A stretch of 30,355 nucleotides of DNA from JABHQR01 sp043812455 (GCA_043812455.1 JBDRMB010000030.1:1-30355); one strand, 5' to 3'. Shown: positions 15,540-23,054, numbered from the stretch's first letter. Translations and numbers: made by a program. The notes: generated by a model from the sequence alone, not told the origin.

Positions 15540-16067
15540 ATGTCTGAAGAACTGATAGAAGAAATTGATTGGGAAGGTAATGTTGTTGCAATACATCCAA
15601 AAAGTAGAATGAAGGAAAAGATGTTCCCGCACAGGGCAGCTTTAGTAATTCCAAAAGGTAAAGATAACAAACTTATTCTCTGTAAAAGAGCAGCAGACAA
15701 ACATCCCTTTCCAGGCACATGGTGTTGTGCTATCGGCGGGAAAGTGGCGCATGGTGAAACGATTGAAGAAGCTGCCAAACGGGAAACTTTTGAAGAATCG
15801 AAAACTCGACCAGAAATTGAAAGGATTACTTCTGTAAAGTATGATGAAGACAATTATAAAGCAATATTTGAAGTATTTACTACTAAAGAAACTTTCGATA
15901 CGACTTATTTCACGCCAGATCCAAGAGAGATTCAATATTTTCAAGAGTTTACAGCAAATGAAATTGAGCAAATGATAGAAACCCAGCCAGAATTGTTTGC
16001 ACCAACATTTACAGCAATCGTTGTTCCATTTATCAAAGAGATTAAATCCAAAAACCTTATAAAATAA
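15540..16067 (+). CDS. NUDIX hydrolase
   Basis: A 175-residue protein with a complete NUDIX box: GKVAHGETIEEAAKRETFEE fits G-x5-E-x7-REUxEE. These residues bind Mg2+ and cleave nucleoside diphosphate-linked substrates. The N-terminal part (FPHRAALVIPKGKDNKLILC, then HPFPGTWCCAIGG) resembles the YfcD and isopentenyl-diphosphate isomerase branch of the superfamily. The isomerase's SHP motif after the first strand is missing, so a hydrolase is the safer call; the substrate is unknown. A TATA box 27 nt upstream suggests a leaderless mRNA. The next promoter (Sec61-beta) lies inside the 3' end of this gene. Confidence 0.85.
   Translation: MSEELIEEIDWEGNVVAIHPKSRMKEKMFPHRAALVIPKGKDNKLILCKRAADKHPFPGTWCCAIGGKVAHGETIEEAAKRETFEESKTRPEIERITSVKYDEDNYKAIFEVFTTKETFDTTYFTPDPREIQYFQEFTANEIEQMIETQPELFAPTFTAIVVPFIKEIKSKNLIK
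16056..16065 (+). promoter_or_regulatory. TATA box for Sec61-beta inside the NUDIX 3' end
   Basis: CTTATAAAAT lies about 29 nt before the Sec61-beta ATG at 16089, so the promoter is embedded in the last codons of the NUDIX gene. Confidence 0.5.
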
Positions 16068-16088
16068 GGTCATTTAAACACCCTCATC

Positions 16089-16262
16089 ATGGCACGTGAC
16101 AATAAAATTAGAATGCCTTCTGGACAAGGAGGAATTACCCGTTACTTTGAAGAGTCAAGTTCAAAAATTATGTTTTCTCCAGGTGTAGTTATTATCATGG
16201 CGATTGTTATCATGGTAATTGTGATTTTGTTACACTACTTTGGTGGAATGTTTTTAGGTTAA
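16089..16262 (+). CDS. Preprotein translocase subunit Sec61-beta (SecG-like)
   Basis: A 57-residue protein that fits archaeal Sec61-beta, the small accessory subunit of the SecYE channel. The N-terminal half (MARDNKIRMPSGQGGITRYF) has the family's GQGGI..YFEE pattern. A single membrane helix follows (SPGVVIIMAIVIMVIVILLH, about 31-50) and the protein ends HYFGGMFLG. The frame is short, so it is easily missed. It is followed seven bases later by the NAC gene, so it is probably co-transcribed with a ribosome-exit-tunnel chaperone. SecD and SecF lie in the same window. Confidence 0.9.
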   Translation: MARDNKIRMPSGQGGITRYFEESSSKIMFSPGVVIIMAIVIMVIVILLHYFGGMFLG

Positions 16263-16269
16263 AAATAAA

Positions 16270-16617
16270 ATGATACCTGGCGTTAATCCTCGGCAAATGC
16301 AACAGATGATGCGAAAGATGGGCATCCAGCAGAAAGAAATAGCTGCTACTGAAGTTATAATTAAGACTGAAGATAAAGAAATTGTTATCACCAACCCTTC
16401 GGTTGCCAGAGTTAACATGATGGGTCAGGATACATTTCAAATTTCTGGTGAAGTTCATGAACGAGAGCTTAGCACGGCTCCAGATATTAACGAAGATGAT
16501 ATTAAAACTGTGATGGCACAAGCTAATGTTAATCGAGAAAGCGCGCTTAAAGCAATTGAAGAATCTGAAGGTGACCTTGCCGATGCGATTATGAAGCTTG
16601 CTGAAAAAGAAGATTGA
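16270..16617 (+). CDS. Nascent polypeptide-associated complex protein (NAC)
   Basis: A 115-residue archaeal NAC, a chaperone that binds new chains as they leave the ribosome. The N-terminal MIPGVNPRQMQQMMRKMGIQ is typical. A NAC domain follows (ATEVIIKTEDKEIVITNPSV, then VNMMGQDTFQISGE) and the C-terminal UBA domain (NEDDIKTVMAQANVNRESAL, then AIEESEGDLADAIMKL). Length and domain order match archaeal homologues. There is no clear Shine-Dalgarno; it starts seven bases after Sec61-beta, so translation may be coupled to that gene. Confidence 0.95.
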   Translation: MIPGVNPRQMQQMMRKMGIQQKEIAATEVIIKTEDKEIVITNPSVARVNMMGQDTFQISGEVHERELSTAPDINEDDIKTVMAQANVNRESALKAIEESEGDLADAIMKLAEKED

Positions 16618-16691
16618 TTATTTCTACTTTATTTGGATTATACCAAATTTATAACAGTTTTTTTAAAGTCTTTTAACTATAATAATATTAA

Positions 16692-17195
16692 ATGAGAGAA
16701 ATACAAAAAGACCCGCCAAAATCATCTTTTGCTCAAGAGATGATAAAACGTAACATTCTTGATGCAGATTATTTGTTAAACAAGACTTATCCTCTGGTAA
16801 AGGATGAGAAAATGTTCTTAGAAGTCGTTAGGCATTTGTTTTATGCTAGCAAGAATTTGTTAGATTTTACTTTATTGTATGCTCATGAACAAGACCAAAT
16901 ATCTCGAGTGCCTAAAAATCATTTTGAAAAATTAAATTTGATCAGTAATTGGCCTGTAAAAGGGCAGAAAACGTTTAATCAGGAATATCTTAAAGATTTA
17001 GCTGACCTTTATTGGAAATTGAAAGTTCTTGAAGATGAGAAGAAAAATGATCTGATAAGTTTCAAAAGGAAGCAAAATTATGTTATTTGTGATAAAAATT
17101 ATAAAGTCGAACAAATTTCATTCTCTTCACTCAATGATTTGTTACAAAAAAGCAAATGTTTATTAGTAATTGCTACCCAAATGAGTAGATCTTAG
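16692..17195 (+). CDS. Helical protein of unknown function, paralogue 1
   Basis: A 167-residue protein predicted to be nearly all helix. I do not recognise the family. It shares a pattern with the next gene: an amphipathic start, a hydrophobic helix (EVVRHLFYASKNLLDFTLLY, about 44-63), an EQDQISRVPKNHFEKLNL stretch, and a C-terminal helical part. The layout (paired helices, conserved hydrophobic face, RVPK/RIPK loop) brings HEPN-like helical bundles to mind, but no RxxxxH catalytic motif is evident. The two genes lie eight bases apart on the same strand and probably form a heterodimer or are a tandem duplication. Confidence 0.65.
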   Translation: MREIQKDPPKSSFAQEMIKRNILDADYLLNKTYPLVKDEKMFLEVVRHLFYASKNLLDFTLLYAHEQDQISRVPKNHFEKLNLISNWPVKGQKTFNQEYLKDLADLYWKLKVLEDEKKNDLISFKRKQNYVICDKNYKVEQISFSSLNDLLQKSKCLLVIATQMSRS

Positions 17196-17203
17196 ATAAT
17201 CAC

Positions 17204-17713
17204 ATGGAAAGTAGATCAAGAATGGCTGAAACTTCTGATTTCAGTATGGATGAGTACATCTATGAGGCTCGAGAAGAGCTTAAGAGGGTTGAACATATTA
17301 TCTATGTTAGTTTGAAATATACTAGGACAACTGACGTTATAAGAAATGCTGTATTGAGGTTAGTAAGTTTCTTTGACATGATGATTGATGCATTTATGAT
17401 CGATGCCCAAGAAAAAGAGTTGATTGGTAGAATTCCAAAAAGTCCAGCATCGAAAGCAAATGAACTTTCTGAGAGATATGCTGATAATGAGCAATTACAA
17501 AAATATTTGCGCTTTTACTTTTTCTTGAAAGATCTTCTTAAAAGAGATTACCAAAAAATTAACGAGTATCGGAGACATGTAGGAATGGTGTTTGAATTAG
17601 AAAATTGTTCTACAATTATTAACATTGACAGTTTAGAAACTTGCCAATATTACGCGTTTAAATTTTACAATTTCTCTAACCGGCTTTTAGGTTTGGTTGA
17701 AGATGAAGAATAG
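17204..17713 (+). CDS. Helical protein of unknown function, paralogue 2
   Basis: A 169-residue helical protein, apparently a diverged copy of the gene just upstream. Matching regions are VLRLVSFFDMMIDAFMIDAQ followed by EKELIGRIPKSPASKANELS, and a C-terminal half with LRFYFFLKDLLKRDYQKINE. A second in-frame ATG at 17222 is an alternative start; neither has a clear Shine-Dalgarno. A MITE-like element was inserted about 45 bp after its stop. Function unknown; the next real gene is a MinD/ParA ATPase, which has its own promoter. Confidence 0.65.
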   Translation: MESRSRMAETSDFSMDEYIYEAREELKRVEHIIYVSLKYTRTTDVIRNAVLRLVSFFDMMIDAFMIDAQEKELIGRIPKSPASKANELSERYADNEQLQKYLRFYFFLKDLLKRDYQKINEYRRHVGMVFELENCSTIINIDSLETCQYYAFKFYNFSNRLLGLVEDEE

Positions 17714-17758
17714 GTTCTGATTGGTTCTTGGTTTGTATTTAACAATTGGTATAAAAAG

Positions 17759-17878
17759 GACCATGTCCGGAATAACATTATTTTGTATATTGCCTGCAAT
17801 AGGCAATGAGCAAACGAAGTGAAGCTCATAATGACGCCGGCACGCAGTATACGAATTCTCACTATTCCGGACGTGGCC
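17759..17878. mobile_element. MITE-like inverted-repeat element B
   Basis: A 120-bp non-coding element that could fold into one long stem. Its ends are GACCATGTCCGG (left) and the complement of GGCCACGTCCGG (right). It is flanked by a perfect 8-bp direct repeat ATAAAAAG at 17751-17758 and 17879-17886. The left arm matches the right arm of element A at 38 of 43 positions by my alignment, and its right arm matches element A's left arm (TATACTGCGTGCCGGCG is shared), so the two copies are in opposite orientation. It lacks the extra central hairpin region of element A. It sits about 10 bp upstream of the MinD promoter. Confidence 0.85.
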
Positions 17879-17890
17879 ATAAAAAGGAAT

Positions 17891-17931
17891 AAATTATAAA
17901 TACTAAGAGATTAACTTTAGCTTAAGAGGTG
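17891..17931 (+). promoter_or_regulatory. Promoter and ribosome binding site of the MinD/ParA gene
   Basis: AAATTATAAATAC (17891-17903) is a TATA box. AAGAGGTG (17924-17931) is a strong Shine-Dalgarno five bases before the TTG start at 17937, and is the reason for choosing that start. Confidence 0.6.
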
Positions 17932-17936
17932 TAGAT

Positions 17937-18656
17937 TTGACTAGGTTCATAGCTTTAATTTCTGGAAAAGGAGGAGTTGGAAAAACTACCTTAACTTTAG
18001 CCTTAGCAAGGTCATTATCCAAATTGGGAAAAAGAGTTTTAGTACTTGACGCCAATTTTGAAACACCAAACTTAGCTTTGCATTTAGGTTTGTTACAACC
18101 TAAAGCGACTCTTAACCAATTTCTTAACAAGGAAAAGGCATTACAAAACATTATTCATGAACATGAAGATTGTCAATTTGCAATTATACCTACATCACCA
18201 GCTTTATCTGATTGTCGCGGAAATAGTTCACAAAACCTCAGCAAGATTTTTGATCATTTAGAAAACACTTACGATTTTGTTTTAGTGGACTGTCCTTCTG
18301 GTATGGGGGAAAAAGTTTCTCATGTATTGCAACACACAGATGAAGCTTTACTTGTGGTTAATCCCAATACTAGTTCGGTGATGGAAGCTTTAAAATCTTT
18401 AGAATTGGCAAAGTTTCATAATAATATTGTACCTGGTGCAGTACTTAACATGAGCAACACTTGGTCACGGCACGAACTTAGCAGTAAAAACGTGGAAGAC
18501 ACATTAGGTGTACAAATTTTAGCTAGGATTAAACATGATAACAAAATTAGAAAAGCGTTACATAGGAATATGCCAATAACTCATATGTATCCCTATTCAC
18601 GTTCAGCAAAAGAGCTTAATAAAATAGCTAGTTATCTAGTAATGGATGAACAATAA
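17937..18656 (+). CDS. MinD/ParA-type ATPase
   Basis: A 239-residue deviant Walker A ATPase. The motif SGKGGVGKTT is at residues 9-18, with the signature lysine K11. Walker A' FVLVDCPSGMG follows near residues 120-130, and NMSN/SRSAKEL lie later. Such proteins position cell structures or segregate DNA by ATP-driven dimerisation at a membrane or on DNA. No clear C-terminal amphipathic membrane-targeting helix is seen, so the target may be DNA, a membrane protein or a pilus/chemosensory array. The start is a TTG with a strong ribosome binding site. The next gene is a four-helix membrane protein six bases later, a possible partner. Confidence 0.88.
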   Translation: MTRFIALISGKGGVGKTTLTLALARSLSKLGKRVLVLDANFETPNLALHLGLLQPKATLNQFLNKEKALQNIIHEHEDCQFAIIPTSPALSDCRGNSSQNLSKIFDHLENTYDFVLVDCPSGMGEKVSHVLQHTDEALLVVNPNTSSVMEALKSLELAKFHNNIVPGAVLNMSNTWSRHELSSKNVEDTLGVQILARIKHDNKIRKALHRNMPITHMYPYSRSAKELNKIASYLVMDEQ

Positions 18657-18662
18657 TAAAAA

Positions 18663-19157
18663 ATGAAAAAAGATTTGAGAGGAAAGTTGGCTGGGAAAGG
18701 TTGGGCAGAGCACGAGATTGTTCGGGCACAGCAGGCAGTAGAAACTGCTAAAGAGCATGATGTTCATTTCTCAAAAATAGTGTTTTATACGGCATTGATT
18801 GTAATAGTTTTTGGTAATCTTTTAGTTTCTTTTGCAGTAATGTTTTTGGCAGTGTTCATAAGTTCTTTGTTAATGTACTTAGTTGCAATAGTGTTAGGTG
18901 GAATGGTCGGTTTTTTGTACAATTTCTTAATTACAGACGTTGGTCATCTTGAAAAGAAACATCATGCCTTTGCTGGTATTGTTATTCCGATTATAGCAAT
19001 ACTTAATTTAGCGTTAATGGTATTTGTTGCTAACAAATTTATTGTGAATCTGGGTGTTAACAATTTACAGCACAGTCCCTGGGTACTTGGTGCAGTATTT
19101 GTGGTAGCTTTCTTGTTGCCTACTATTGTTGATAAAGTGTTTTTTGGGAAGAAGTAA
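18663..19157 (+). CDS. Four-helix membrane protein
   Basis: A 164-residue protein with a soluble N-terminal helix (LAGKGWAEHEIVRAQQAVET) and four hydrophobic segments (about 42-60, 64-90, 100-124 and 138-160). A conserved-looking LITDVGHLEKKHHAF loop lies between the second and third. I do not recognise the family. It follows the MinD/ParA gene by six bases and is probably co-transcribed; a membrane anchor for that ATPase is a reasonable idea (inference). It is convergent with the HTH regulator gene. Confidence 0.7.
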   Translation: MKKDLRGKLAGKGWAEHEIVRAQQAVETAKEHDVHFSKIVFYTALIVIVFGNLLVSFAVMFLAVFISSLLMYLVAIVLGGMVGFLYNFLITDVGHLEKKHHAFAGIVIPIIAILNLALMVFVANKFIVNLGVNNLQHSPWVLGAVFVVAFLLPTIVDKVFFGKK

Positions 19158-19178
19158 TTTCAATGATCCCCTGCGCTT

Positions 19179-19541
19179 TTATTTTTTGTATTTATCAACA
19201 AGATCTTCAAGATCTCTTAAAATATTTGGTCTATCCCCTATAGGAGCTTCCATAAAATACCTAAATAAATCTTTACTATAGACATCATAAAGATTCTTCC
19301 ATGCTTGATCTTTTGGTATGACAAATCTTTCTTCATCTATAAGAAATGCAAGTTCTTCTGGTTTTCCAAGTGTTTCATAAAGTTGCACTGCACGATCATT
19401 TGTAAACGGAGCTCTTCCATTTATTAGACGACTAAAATGCTCACTACTCATACCTAACTGATCAGCAATATCTTTCTTTTTCTGACCTTCTTGTCCGATA
19501 TAATCCAGAAGTGTTTCTTTTTCTTTGTCAGCAAGTTCCAC
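19179..19541 (-). CDS. XRE/Cro-type helix-turn-helix regulator
   Basis: A 120-residue protein with an N-terminal helix-turn-helix of the XRE (HigA-like) type: KKKDIADQLGMSSEHFSRLI gives the two key helices (about residues 21-40), followed by NGRAPFTNDRAVQLYETLGK. The C-terminal 60 residues are helical and unfamiliar. It starts at a GTG (19541); an ATG three bases away is out of frame. A perfect palindrome lies directly upstream, between TATA box and start, so the protein probably represses its own gene. No toxin gene lies beside it, so a toxin-antitoxin role is not supported here. Confidence 0.85.
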   Translation of the reverse strand: MELADKEKETLLDYIGQEGQKKKDIADQLGMSSEHFSRLINGRAPFTNDRAVQLYETLGKPEELAFLIDEERFVIPKDQAWKNLYDVYSKDLFRYFMEAPIGDRPNILRDLEDLVDKYKK

Positions 19542-19543
19542 AT

Positions 19544-19563
19544 TTATTACTCCGGAGTAATAA
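19544..19563. promoter_or_regulatory. Perfect 20-bp palindromic operator
   Basis: TTATTACTCCGGAGTAATAA is its own reverse complement. It lies between the minus-strand TATA box (19569-19577) and the GTG start at 19541, i.e. over the expected transcription start. This is the classic position for autorepression by a dimeric HTH protein, and the adjacent XRE-type gene is the obvious binder (inference). Confidence 0.8.
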
Positions 19564-19568
19564 GATTA

Positions 19569-19577
19569 TTTATAAAA
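19569..19577 (-). promoter_or_regulatory. TATA box of the HTH regulator
   Basis: The minus strand reads TTTTATAAA here, about 30 nt before the GTG start, with the palindromic operator in between. Confidence 0.6.
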
Positions 19578-19647
19578 CTTTTGGATTAAAAGAGAAGCAA
19601 TTTTATTTTTTAGCGACATGTCCTTCATGGGCACAATATTTCTATTC

Positions 19648-19992
19648 CTAACTACCCAAACCGATCAAACTAATACCAATAATAATCCCTGTCAGAGCAA
19701 ACCATTTCCAAGAGTTCATCTTTTCTCCCAAAAACTTTACGGAAAAGAATGTTGTCCAGATGTAGGTGCTTGATACCAAAGGATAAATTATACTAAGATT
19801 TTCTTGCTTTAACGCGATGAAGTAGAAGATTATTGAAACCCCATAAATAAACAAACCTAACCAAAATATCTGAGTAAAAATCAATTTTCTAACAGAGTGG
19901 TGTTGATTAGTGCCTCTCTTGATAAGTAAAGTTGCAACAGCACCAAAAAAGGTACTGATAAGTACAAGTACTACTGCAATAATATCTATCAT
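19648..19992 (-). CDS. Half-size DMT/EamA-SMR-like transporter subunit
   Basis: A 114-residue protein with four membrane helices, as in half-size EamA or SMR-like transporters. Telling features are the Gly-rich TLLIKRGT after the first helix, ENLSIIYPLVSSTYIWTTFF in the third, and the KFLGEKMNSWKWFALTGIII ending that is typical of the family. Its ATG overlaps the stop of the upstream paralogue by four bases, so the two probably form a heterodimer, as in the ArnE/ArnF and paired SMR systems. The substrate is unknown; metabolites, lipid-linked sugars or drugs are all possible. Confidence 0.85.
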   Translation of the reverse strand: MIDIIAVVLVLISTFFGAVATLLIKRGTNQHHSVRKLIFTQIFWLGLFIYGVSIIFYFIALKQENLSIIYPLVSSTYIWTTFFSVKFLGEKMNSWKWFALTGIIIGISLIGLGS

Positions 19993-20393
19993 GATCTTAT
20001 CACCATTTTCTGTTTAATGTTACGTGTGCTGCCAAACCCTAACAAGGTGATTGAAATTAAAATTATTAAAACTCCGATCCATTTAGTCATGTTCATGGAA
20101 TCAGTAGCAAATATTAATGGGGAAAAAATGCTGATCCAAACATAACTTGTAGCAATTATCGGATAAAGTAAACTTAGTTCTCCCCTTTTGAAAGCTTGTA
20201 GCATTAAAAAAAAAGCAATGCCGTAACAAAAAAATCCAAGAAAGAAAGTTAAGTTTAGAATAGTTAATGGTGAATAAAAGTTGATTTCTGTTAAACCCAA
20301 TTTTAATAATATCTGACCAGTAGACGTAAATATCGTAGAAAATACCATCAGAAACAAGGCAATTGTCTGGCTTCGGGAAGTGTAAGTTATCAT
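19989..20393 (-). CDS. Half-size DMT/EamA-SMR-like transporter subunit
   Basis: A 134-residue paralogue of the next gene with four membrane helices: STGQILLKLGLTE in the first part, GELSLLYPIIATSYVWISIF in the middle and a last helix WIGVLIILISITLLGFGS, then a basic tail. A TATA-like ATTTAAAAA lies about 26 nt before the ATG, which fits a leaderless start to the two-gene unit. The paired, coupled halves suggest a heterodimeric transporter. Confidence 0.85.
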   Translation of the reverse strand: MITYTSRSQTIALFLMVFSTIFTSTGQILLKLGLTEINFYSPLTILNLTFFLGFFCYGIAFFLMLQAFKRGELSLLYPIIATSYVWISIFSPLIFATDSMNMTKWIGVLIILISITLLGFGSTRNIKQKMVIRS

Positions 20394-20451
20394 TGTATAA
20401 ATTAAAATCTAATCATTTAAAAAGGTTATTAAACTTTTATCAGCCCGCGGT

Positions 20452-22053
20452 TCATTCTTTATCTTTCAATAAAACTTCAATAATTGCTGCGTATGCTGGA
20501 CGTGCTACTAATACTCCAAAAGAAATACCTACTACTGTAGTAAAAGCAAAACCTTTCAATAATCCTGCACCAGCAAACCATAATGGAATCATACCGGCTG
20601 TAGTTGTTAGGTAAGCTCCAAAGACAATAAACATAGCATTTTTTATACGCTGTTTAATGTTGTGTATTTTTTCTCCTTTGATGGTTTCATCCGTGATGAT
20701 AATCAAATGGTCTACAGCAGTACCAATTACAATAATAATACCTGCCAAAGATGCTAGATCTAAGTTCCATGAAACTAATGCTGCAAAACCGAGAATTAAA
20801 ATAAGTTCAGCTATGATTGTAAAGGCGATTGGTAAAACTACTTTTAAATTTCTGTAACGAACCAATACTACAGCAACAACAGCAATAATCGCGATTAATG
20901 CAACCAGATACAAGTTGTTCAAAAACTCTTCACCTAATGTTGGAGAGATAGTATCCATCTTAACGATATCTAAACTTACCGGTAAACTTCCAGTAGAAAT
21001 GATAGTTTGTAACTTTTTCATTTCTTCTAAGGAATTAGTTACTGCTTCTTGTTCTGTAGTTCCAGCACCAGAACCGGAAATTTGGATATTAGTAGTAGCT
21101 CTACCTTTCAAATCCGCACCAATCCGCAAACTGTCAACTTCTTGGTCATCAAGCATTAAAGTTAAACTTTCACTAAGATATTTGTCACCGTTATCATCAC
21201 TGATAACTTCTAAATTGTTAGTAAGGTCTGCCTGTCGTTGAGCAGCTTCTTGACTTAAACTGATACTGAAGAAAAATTGGCAAACATAACCATCACCATA
21301 TTTTCCACAACCGACGCTCGGATTGATGCCTGAACATTCTGCACTTCGGCAAACATAAGTGATGTCTTGATCTCCGCTATAAAAAACAGTATCATTGCCA
21401 ATCTTGGCCTCAAATTTTCCTTGCTTAGATAAAAGGTCTCTTACTTCACTTTCTGTAGCACCAGCAATTTCAATTAAAATAAAATCATTACCACTTAAGT
21501 CAGAAGCAGTGGAAATGATCATGTCAGATAAACCGTAAACGTTTAACCTCTCTTCTAGGTTAGATTTGATTAATTCCATATCATCTTTACTAACTTCTTC
21601 TGCTGGTTGAAGTAATACTCTGGTACCTCCAGCAAGATCCAAACCTTTCCGAAGATTAGTTTTAGCAACATCTTCAACTTTGAGACCTAAATCAACTTCA
21701 CTATTTTCGTCAACTTGTGCTACTAAACTATAAGTTGCTTCGTTAGTTTCAATTCTGACGGTACGATTTTCTTTCAATTGTGAAACTTTCAAATAATAAT
21801 CTTCTACATTACTAATCTCAGCACCGTTGATTGCAATTATACGTTCTCTTTGTAATGGCGAATCATGTGATGTTGGATTTTGAATTCCTGCTAAAGATGC
21901 TGAAGAATTAGTTTCTACAGTTCTGATTGCTGCACCTTCAGCGAACCAATTGCTTGGACTAAGACTAAATATAGTGACTAATGCAAAAATTAGGAAAATT
22001 ACTAATAAGATAACTCTAAAATTCTTCAATAATGGTTTAAAGTCTGTCTTCAT
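20452..22053 (-). CDS. secD: Protein translocase subunit SecD
   Basis: A 533-residue archaeal SecD, an RND-family partner of SecYEG that helps late steps of protein export from the outer face. The N terminus has one helix (about 13-31). A PDZ-like segment follows with SPLQRERIIAINGAEISNVE (about residues 65-84), then the SecD marker NLRKGLDLAGGTRVLLQPAE (about 132-151) and a large outside domain. Five membrane helices form the C-terminal part, with ATNIQISGSGAG-type P1/P3 parts before it and AGIIIVIGTAVDHLIIITDE in the fourth helix. It follows secF by eight bases, the usual archaeal order. The PDZ-like insert is found in some archaeal SecD proteins. Confidence 0.95.
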   Translation of the reverse strand: MKTDFKPLLKNFRVILLVIFLIFALVTIFSLSPSNWFAEGAAIRTVETNSSASLAGIQNPTSHDSPLQRERIIAINGAEISNVEDYYLKVSQLKENRTVRIETNEATYSLVAQVDENSEVDLGLKVEDVAKTNLRKGLDLAGGTRVLLQPAEEVSKDDMELIKSNLEERLNVYGLSDMIISTASDLSGNDFILIEIAGATESEVRDLLSKQGKFEAKIGNDTVFYSGDQDITYVCRSAECSGINPSVGCGKYGDGYVCQFFFSISLSQEAAQRQADLTNNLEVISDDNGDKYLSESLTLMLDDQEVDSLRIGADLKGRATTNIQISGSGAGTTEQEAVTNSLEEMKKLQTIISTGSLPVSLDIVKMDTISPTLGEEFLNNLYLVALIAIIAVVAVVLVRYRNLKVVLPIAFTIIAELILILGFAALVSWNLDLASLAGIIIVIGTAVDHLIIITDETIKGEKIHNIKQRIKNAMFIVFGAYLTTTAGMIPLWFAGAGLLKGFAFTTVVGISFGVLVARPAYAAIIEVLLKDKE

Positions 22054-22061
22054 TTTGTTAA

Positions 22062-22979
22062 CTAACTCTTACTTTCGTGCTTTTTCTTATTTTTTCTTTC
22101 TAGCCAAGAACGTAATACTCCAACATTTTGAATCCAAGTCATAATCAGGTCAACAAATAAACCTATCAATAAAATGAGCATAATCTGTTTAACAACTTCA
22201 CTTTTAACTAACAAGAAAGCGATAAGAACTACTGAAATGGATGTAGCACTCATTGTCAAACCAGTATTCATTGCATCATAGATTCTGCTTGAAATTGTAC
22301 CTTCTTTTTTCTTAAGCAACCTACTACTCAGTAAAATATCAGTATCAACAGAATAACCAATTAACATTAGAAAAGCAGCAATTCCTGAAGTTCCTAATTT
22401 CATTCCAGTAAGATTAAATATTGCAAGGGTTACTACTAAATCTGAAACTGCTGCTAAGATTATTGCTAAGGCAGGAACAACTGTTCTAAAATAAATGAAA
22501 ACTACTGCCCCCATTAATATGAACGCGATTAACAAGACCCATTTGGTTTGTTGAAAGAAACTTGCACCTAAACTAGAACCCATGACTTCTATAGTATAAT
22601 CATCGGCACTGACGTTAGCTAATTCTTCTACAGCTTCACTAAGGGCATTAATTTCTTCATTATCTTGAGCATCTGAATCTATGGCAACACCAATCATTTG
22701 GCCAGCAGAACTTAATTTCCTGATGCTAATTTCTGCTAATGGGAATTGTTCGTTAAGAGCAGCTTCAAGATTAATTAGTTCTTGTTCAGAAAATTCTTGG
22801 TTAACGGTAATGGTAGAACCGCCTTTTAAGCTAATTCCTTTGTTAACAAAATCTCCAGTAACAGAATATTGTATCCCAATTTGTACTATTGATAAGACCA
22901 GTATCAAGAATGGAATAATCAACAAGAGTTTGTAATTCTTTTCGTAAAGATTTTTTAGCTTATCCTTAAGATTTCCCAT
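22062..22979 (-). CDS. secF: Protein translocase subunit SecF
   Basis: A 305-residue SecF, the partner of SecD. After the first helix comes the SecF marker GISLKGGSTITVNQEFSEQE, then an outside domain (about 60-125), and five C-terminal helices. These include GTSGIAAFLMLIGYSVDTDI with the Asp pair important for proton-linked movement in the family, and MNTGLTMSATSISVVL. The TATA box on the minus strand (about 23003-23012) is about 27 nt before the ATG, so secF-secD is probably a leaderless operon, divergent from the ABC transporter genes. Confidence 0.95.
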   Translation of the reverse strand: MGNLKDKLKNLYEKNYKLLLIIPFLILVLSIVQIGIQYSVTGDFVNKGISLKGGSTITVNQEFSEQELINLEAALNEQFPLAEISIRKLSSAGQMIGVAIDSDAQDNEEINALSEAVEELANVSADDYTIEVMGSSLGASFFQQTKWVLLIAFILMGAVVFIYFRTVVPALAIILAAVSDLVVTLAIFNLTGMKLGTSGIAAFLMLIGYSVDTDILLSSRLLKKKEGTISSRIYDAMNTGLTMSATSISVVLIAFLLVKSEVVKQIMLILLIGLFVDLIMTWIQNVGVLRSWLERKNKKKHESKS

Positions 22980-23002
22980 TTCTGCAAAGTTTTAGTTGAG
23001 CC

Positions 23003-23054
23003 TATATAAATATTTTGGCGTTTTTGACATTATTATCTGAGCAAAACTTTATAA
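23003..23054. promoter_or_regulatory. Divergent promoters of secF-secD and the ABC transporter
   Basis: TATATAAATA (23003-23012) serves secF on the minus strand. CTTTATAAA (23047-23055) serves the ABC ATPase on the plus strand, about 27 nt before the GTG at 23078. The spacing supports GTG 23078 rather than an upstream ATG at 23015 that lies before the TATA box. Confidence 0.6.

Noticed and set aside
15540..16067. Isopentenyl-diphosphate isomerase (type 1)
   Set aside because: The NUDIX box fits and the N-terminal half is similar, but the isomerase Cys-SHP region is missing, so only NUDIX hydrolase is called.
19179..19541. HigBA-type toxin-antitoxin system
   Set aside because: The HTH protein is HigA-like, but no small toxin gene lies next to it on either side.
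19616..19640. ACATGTCC as a further copy of the MITE terminal repeat
   Set aside because: Only about eight bases match, with no second end or arm and no flanking duplication.
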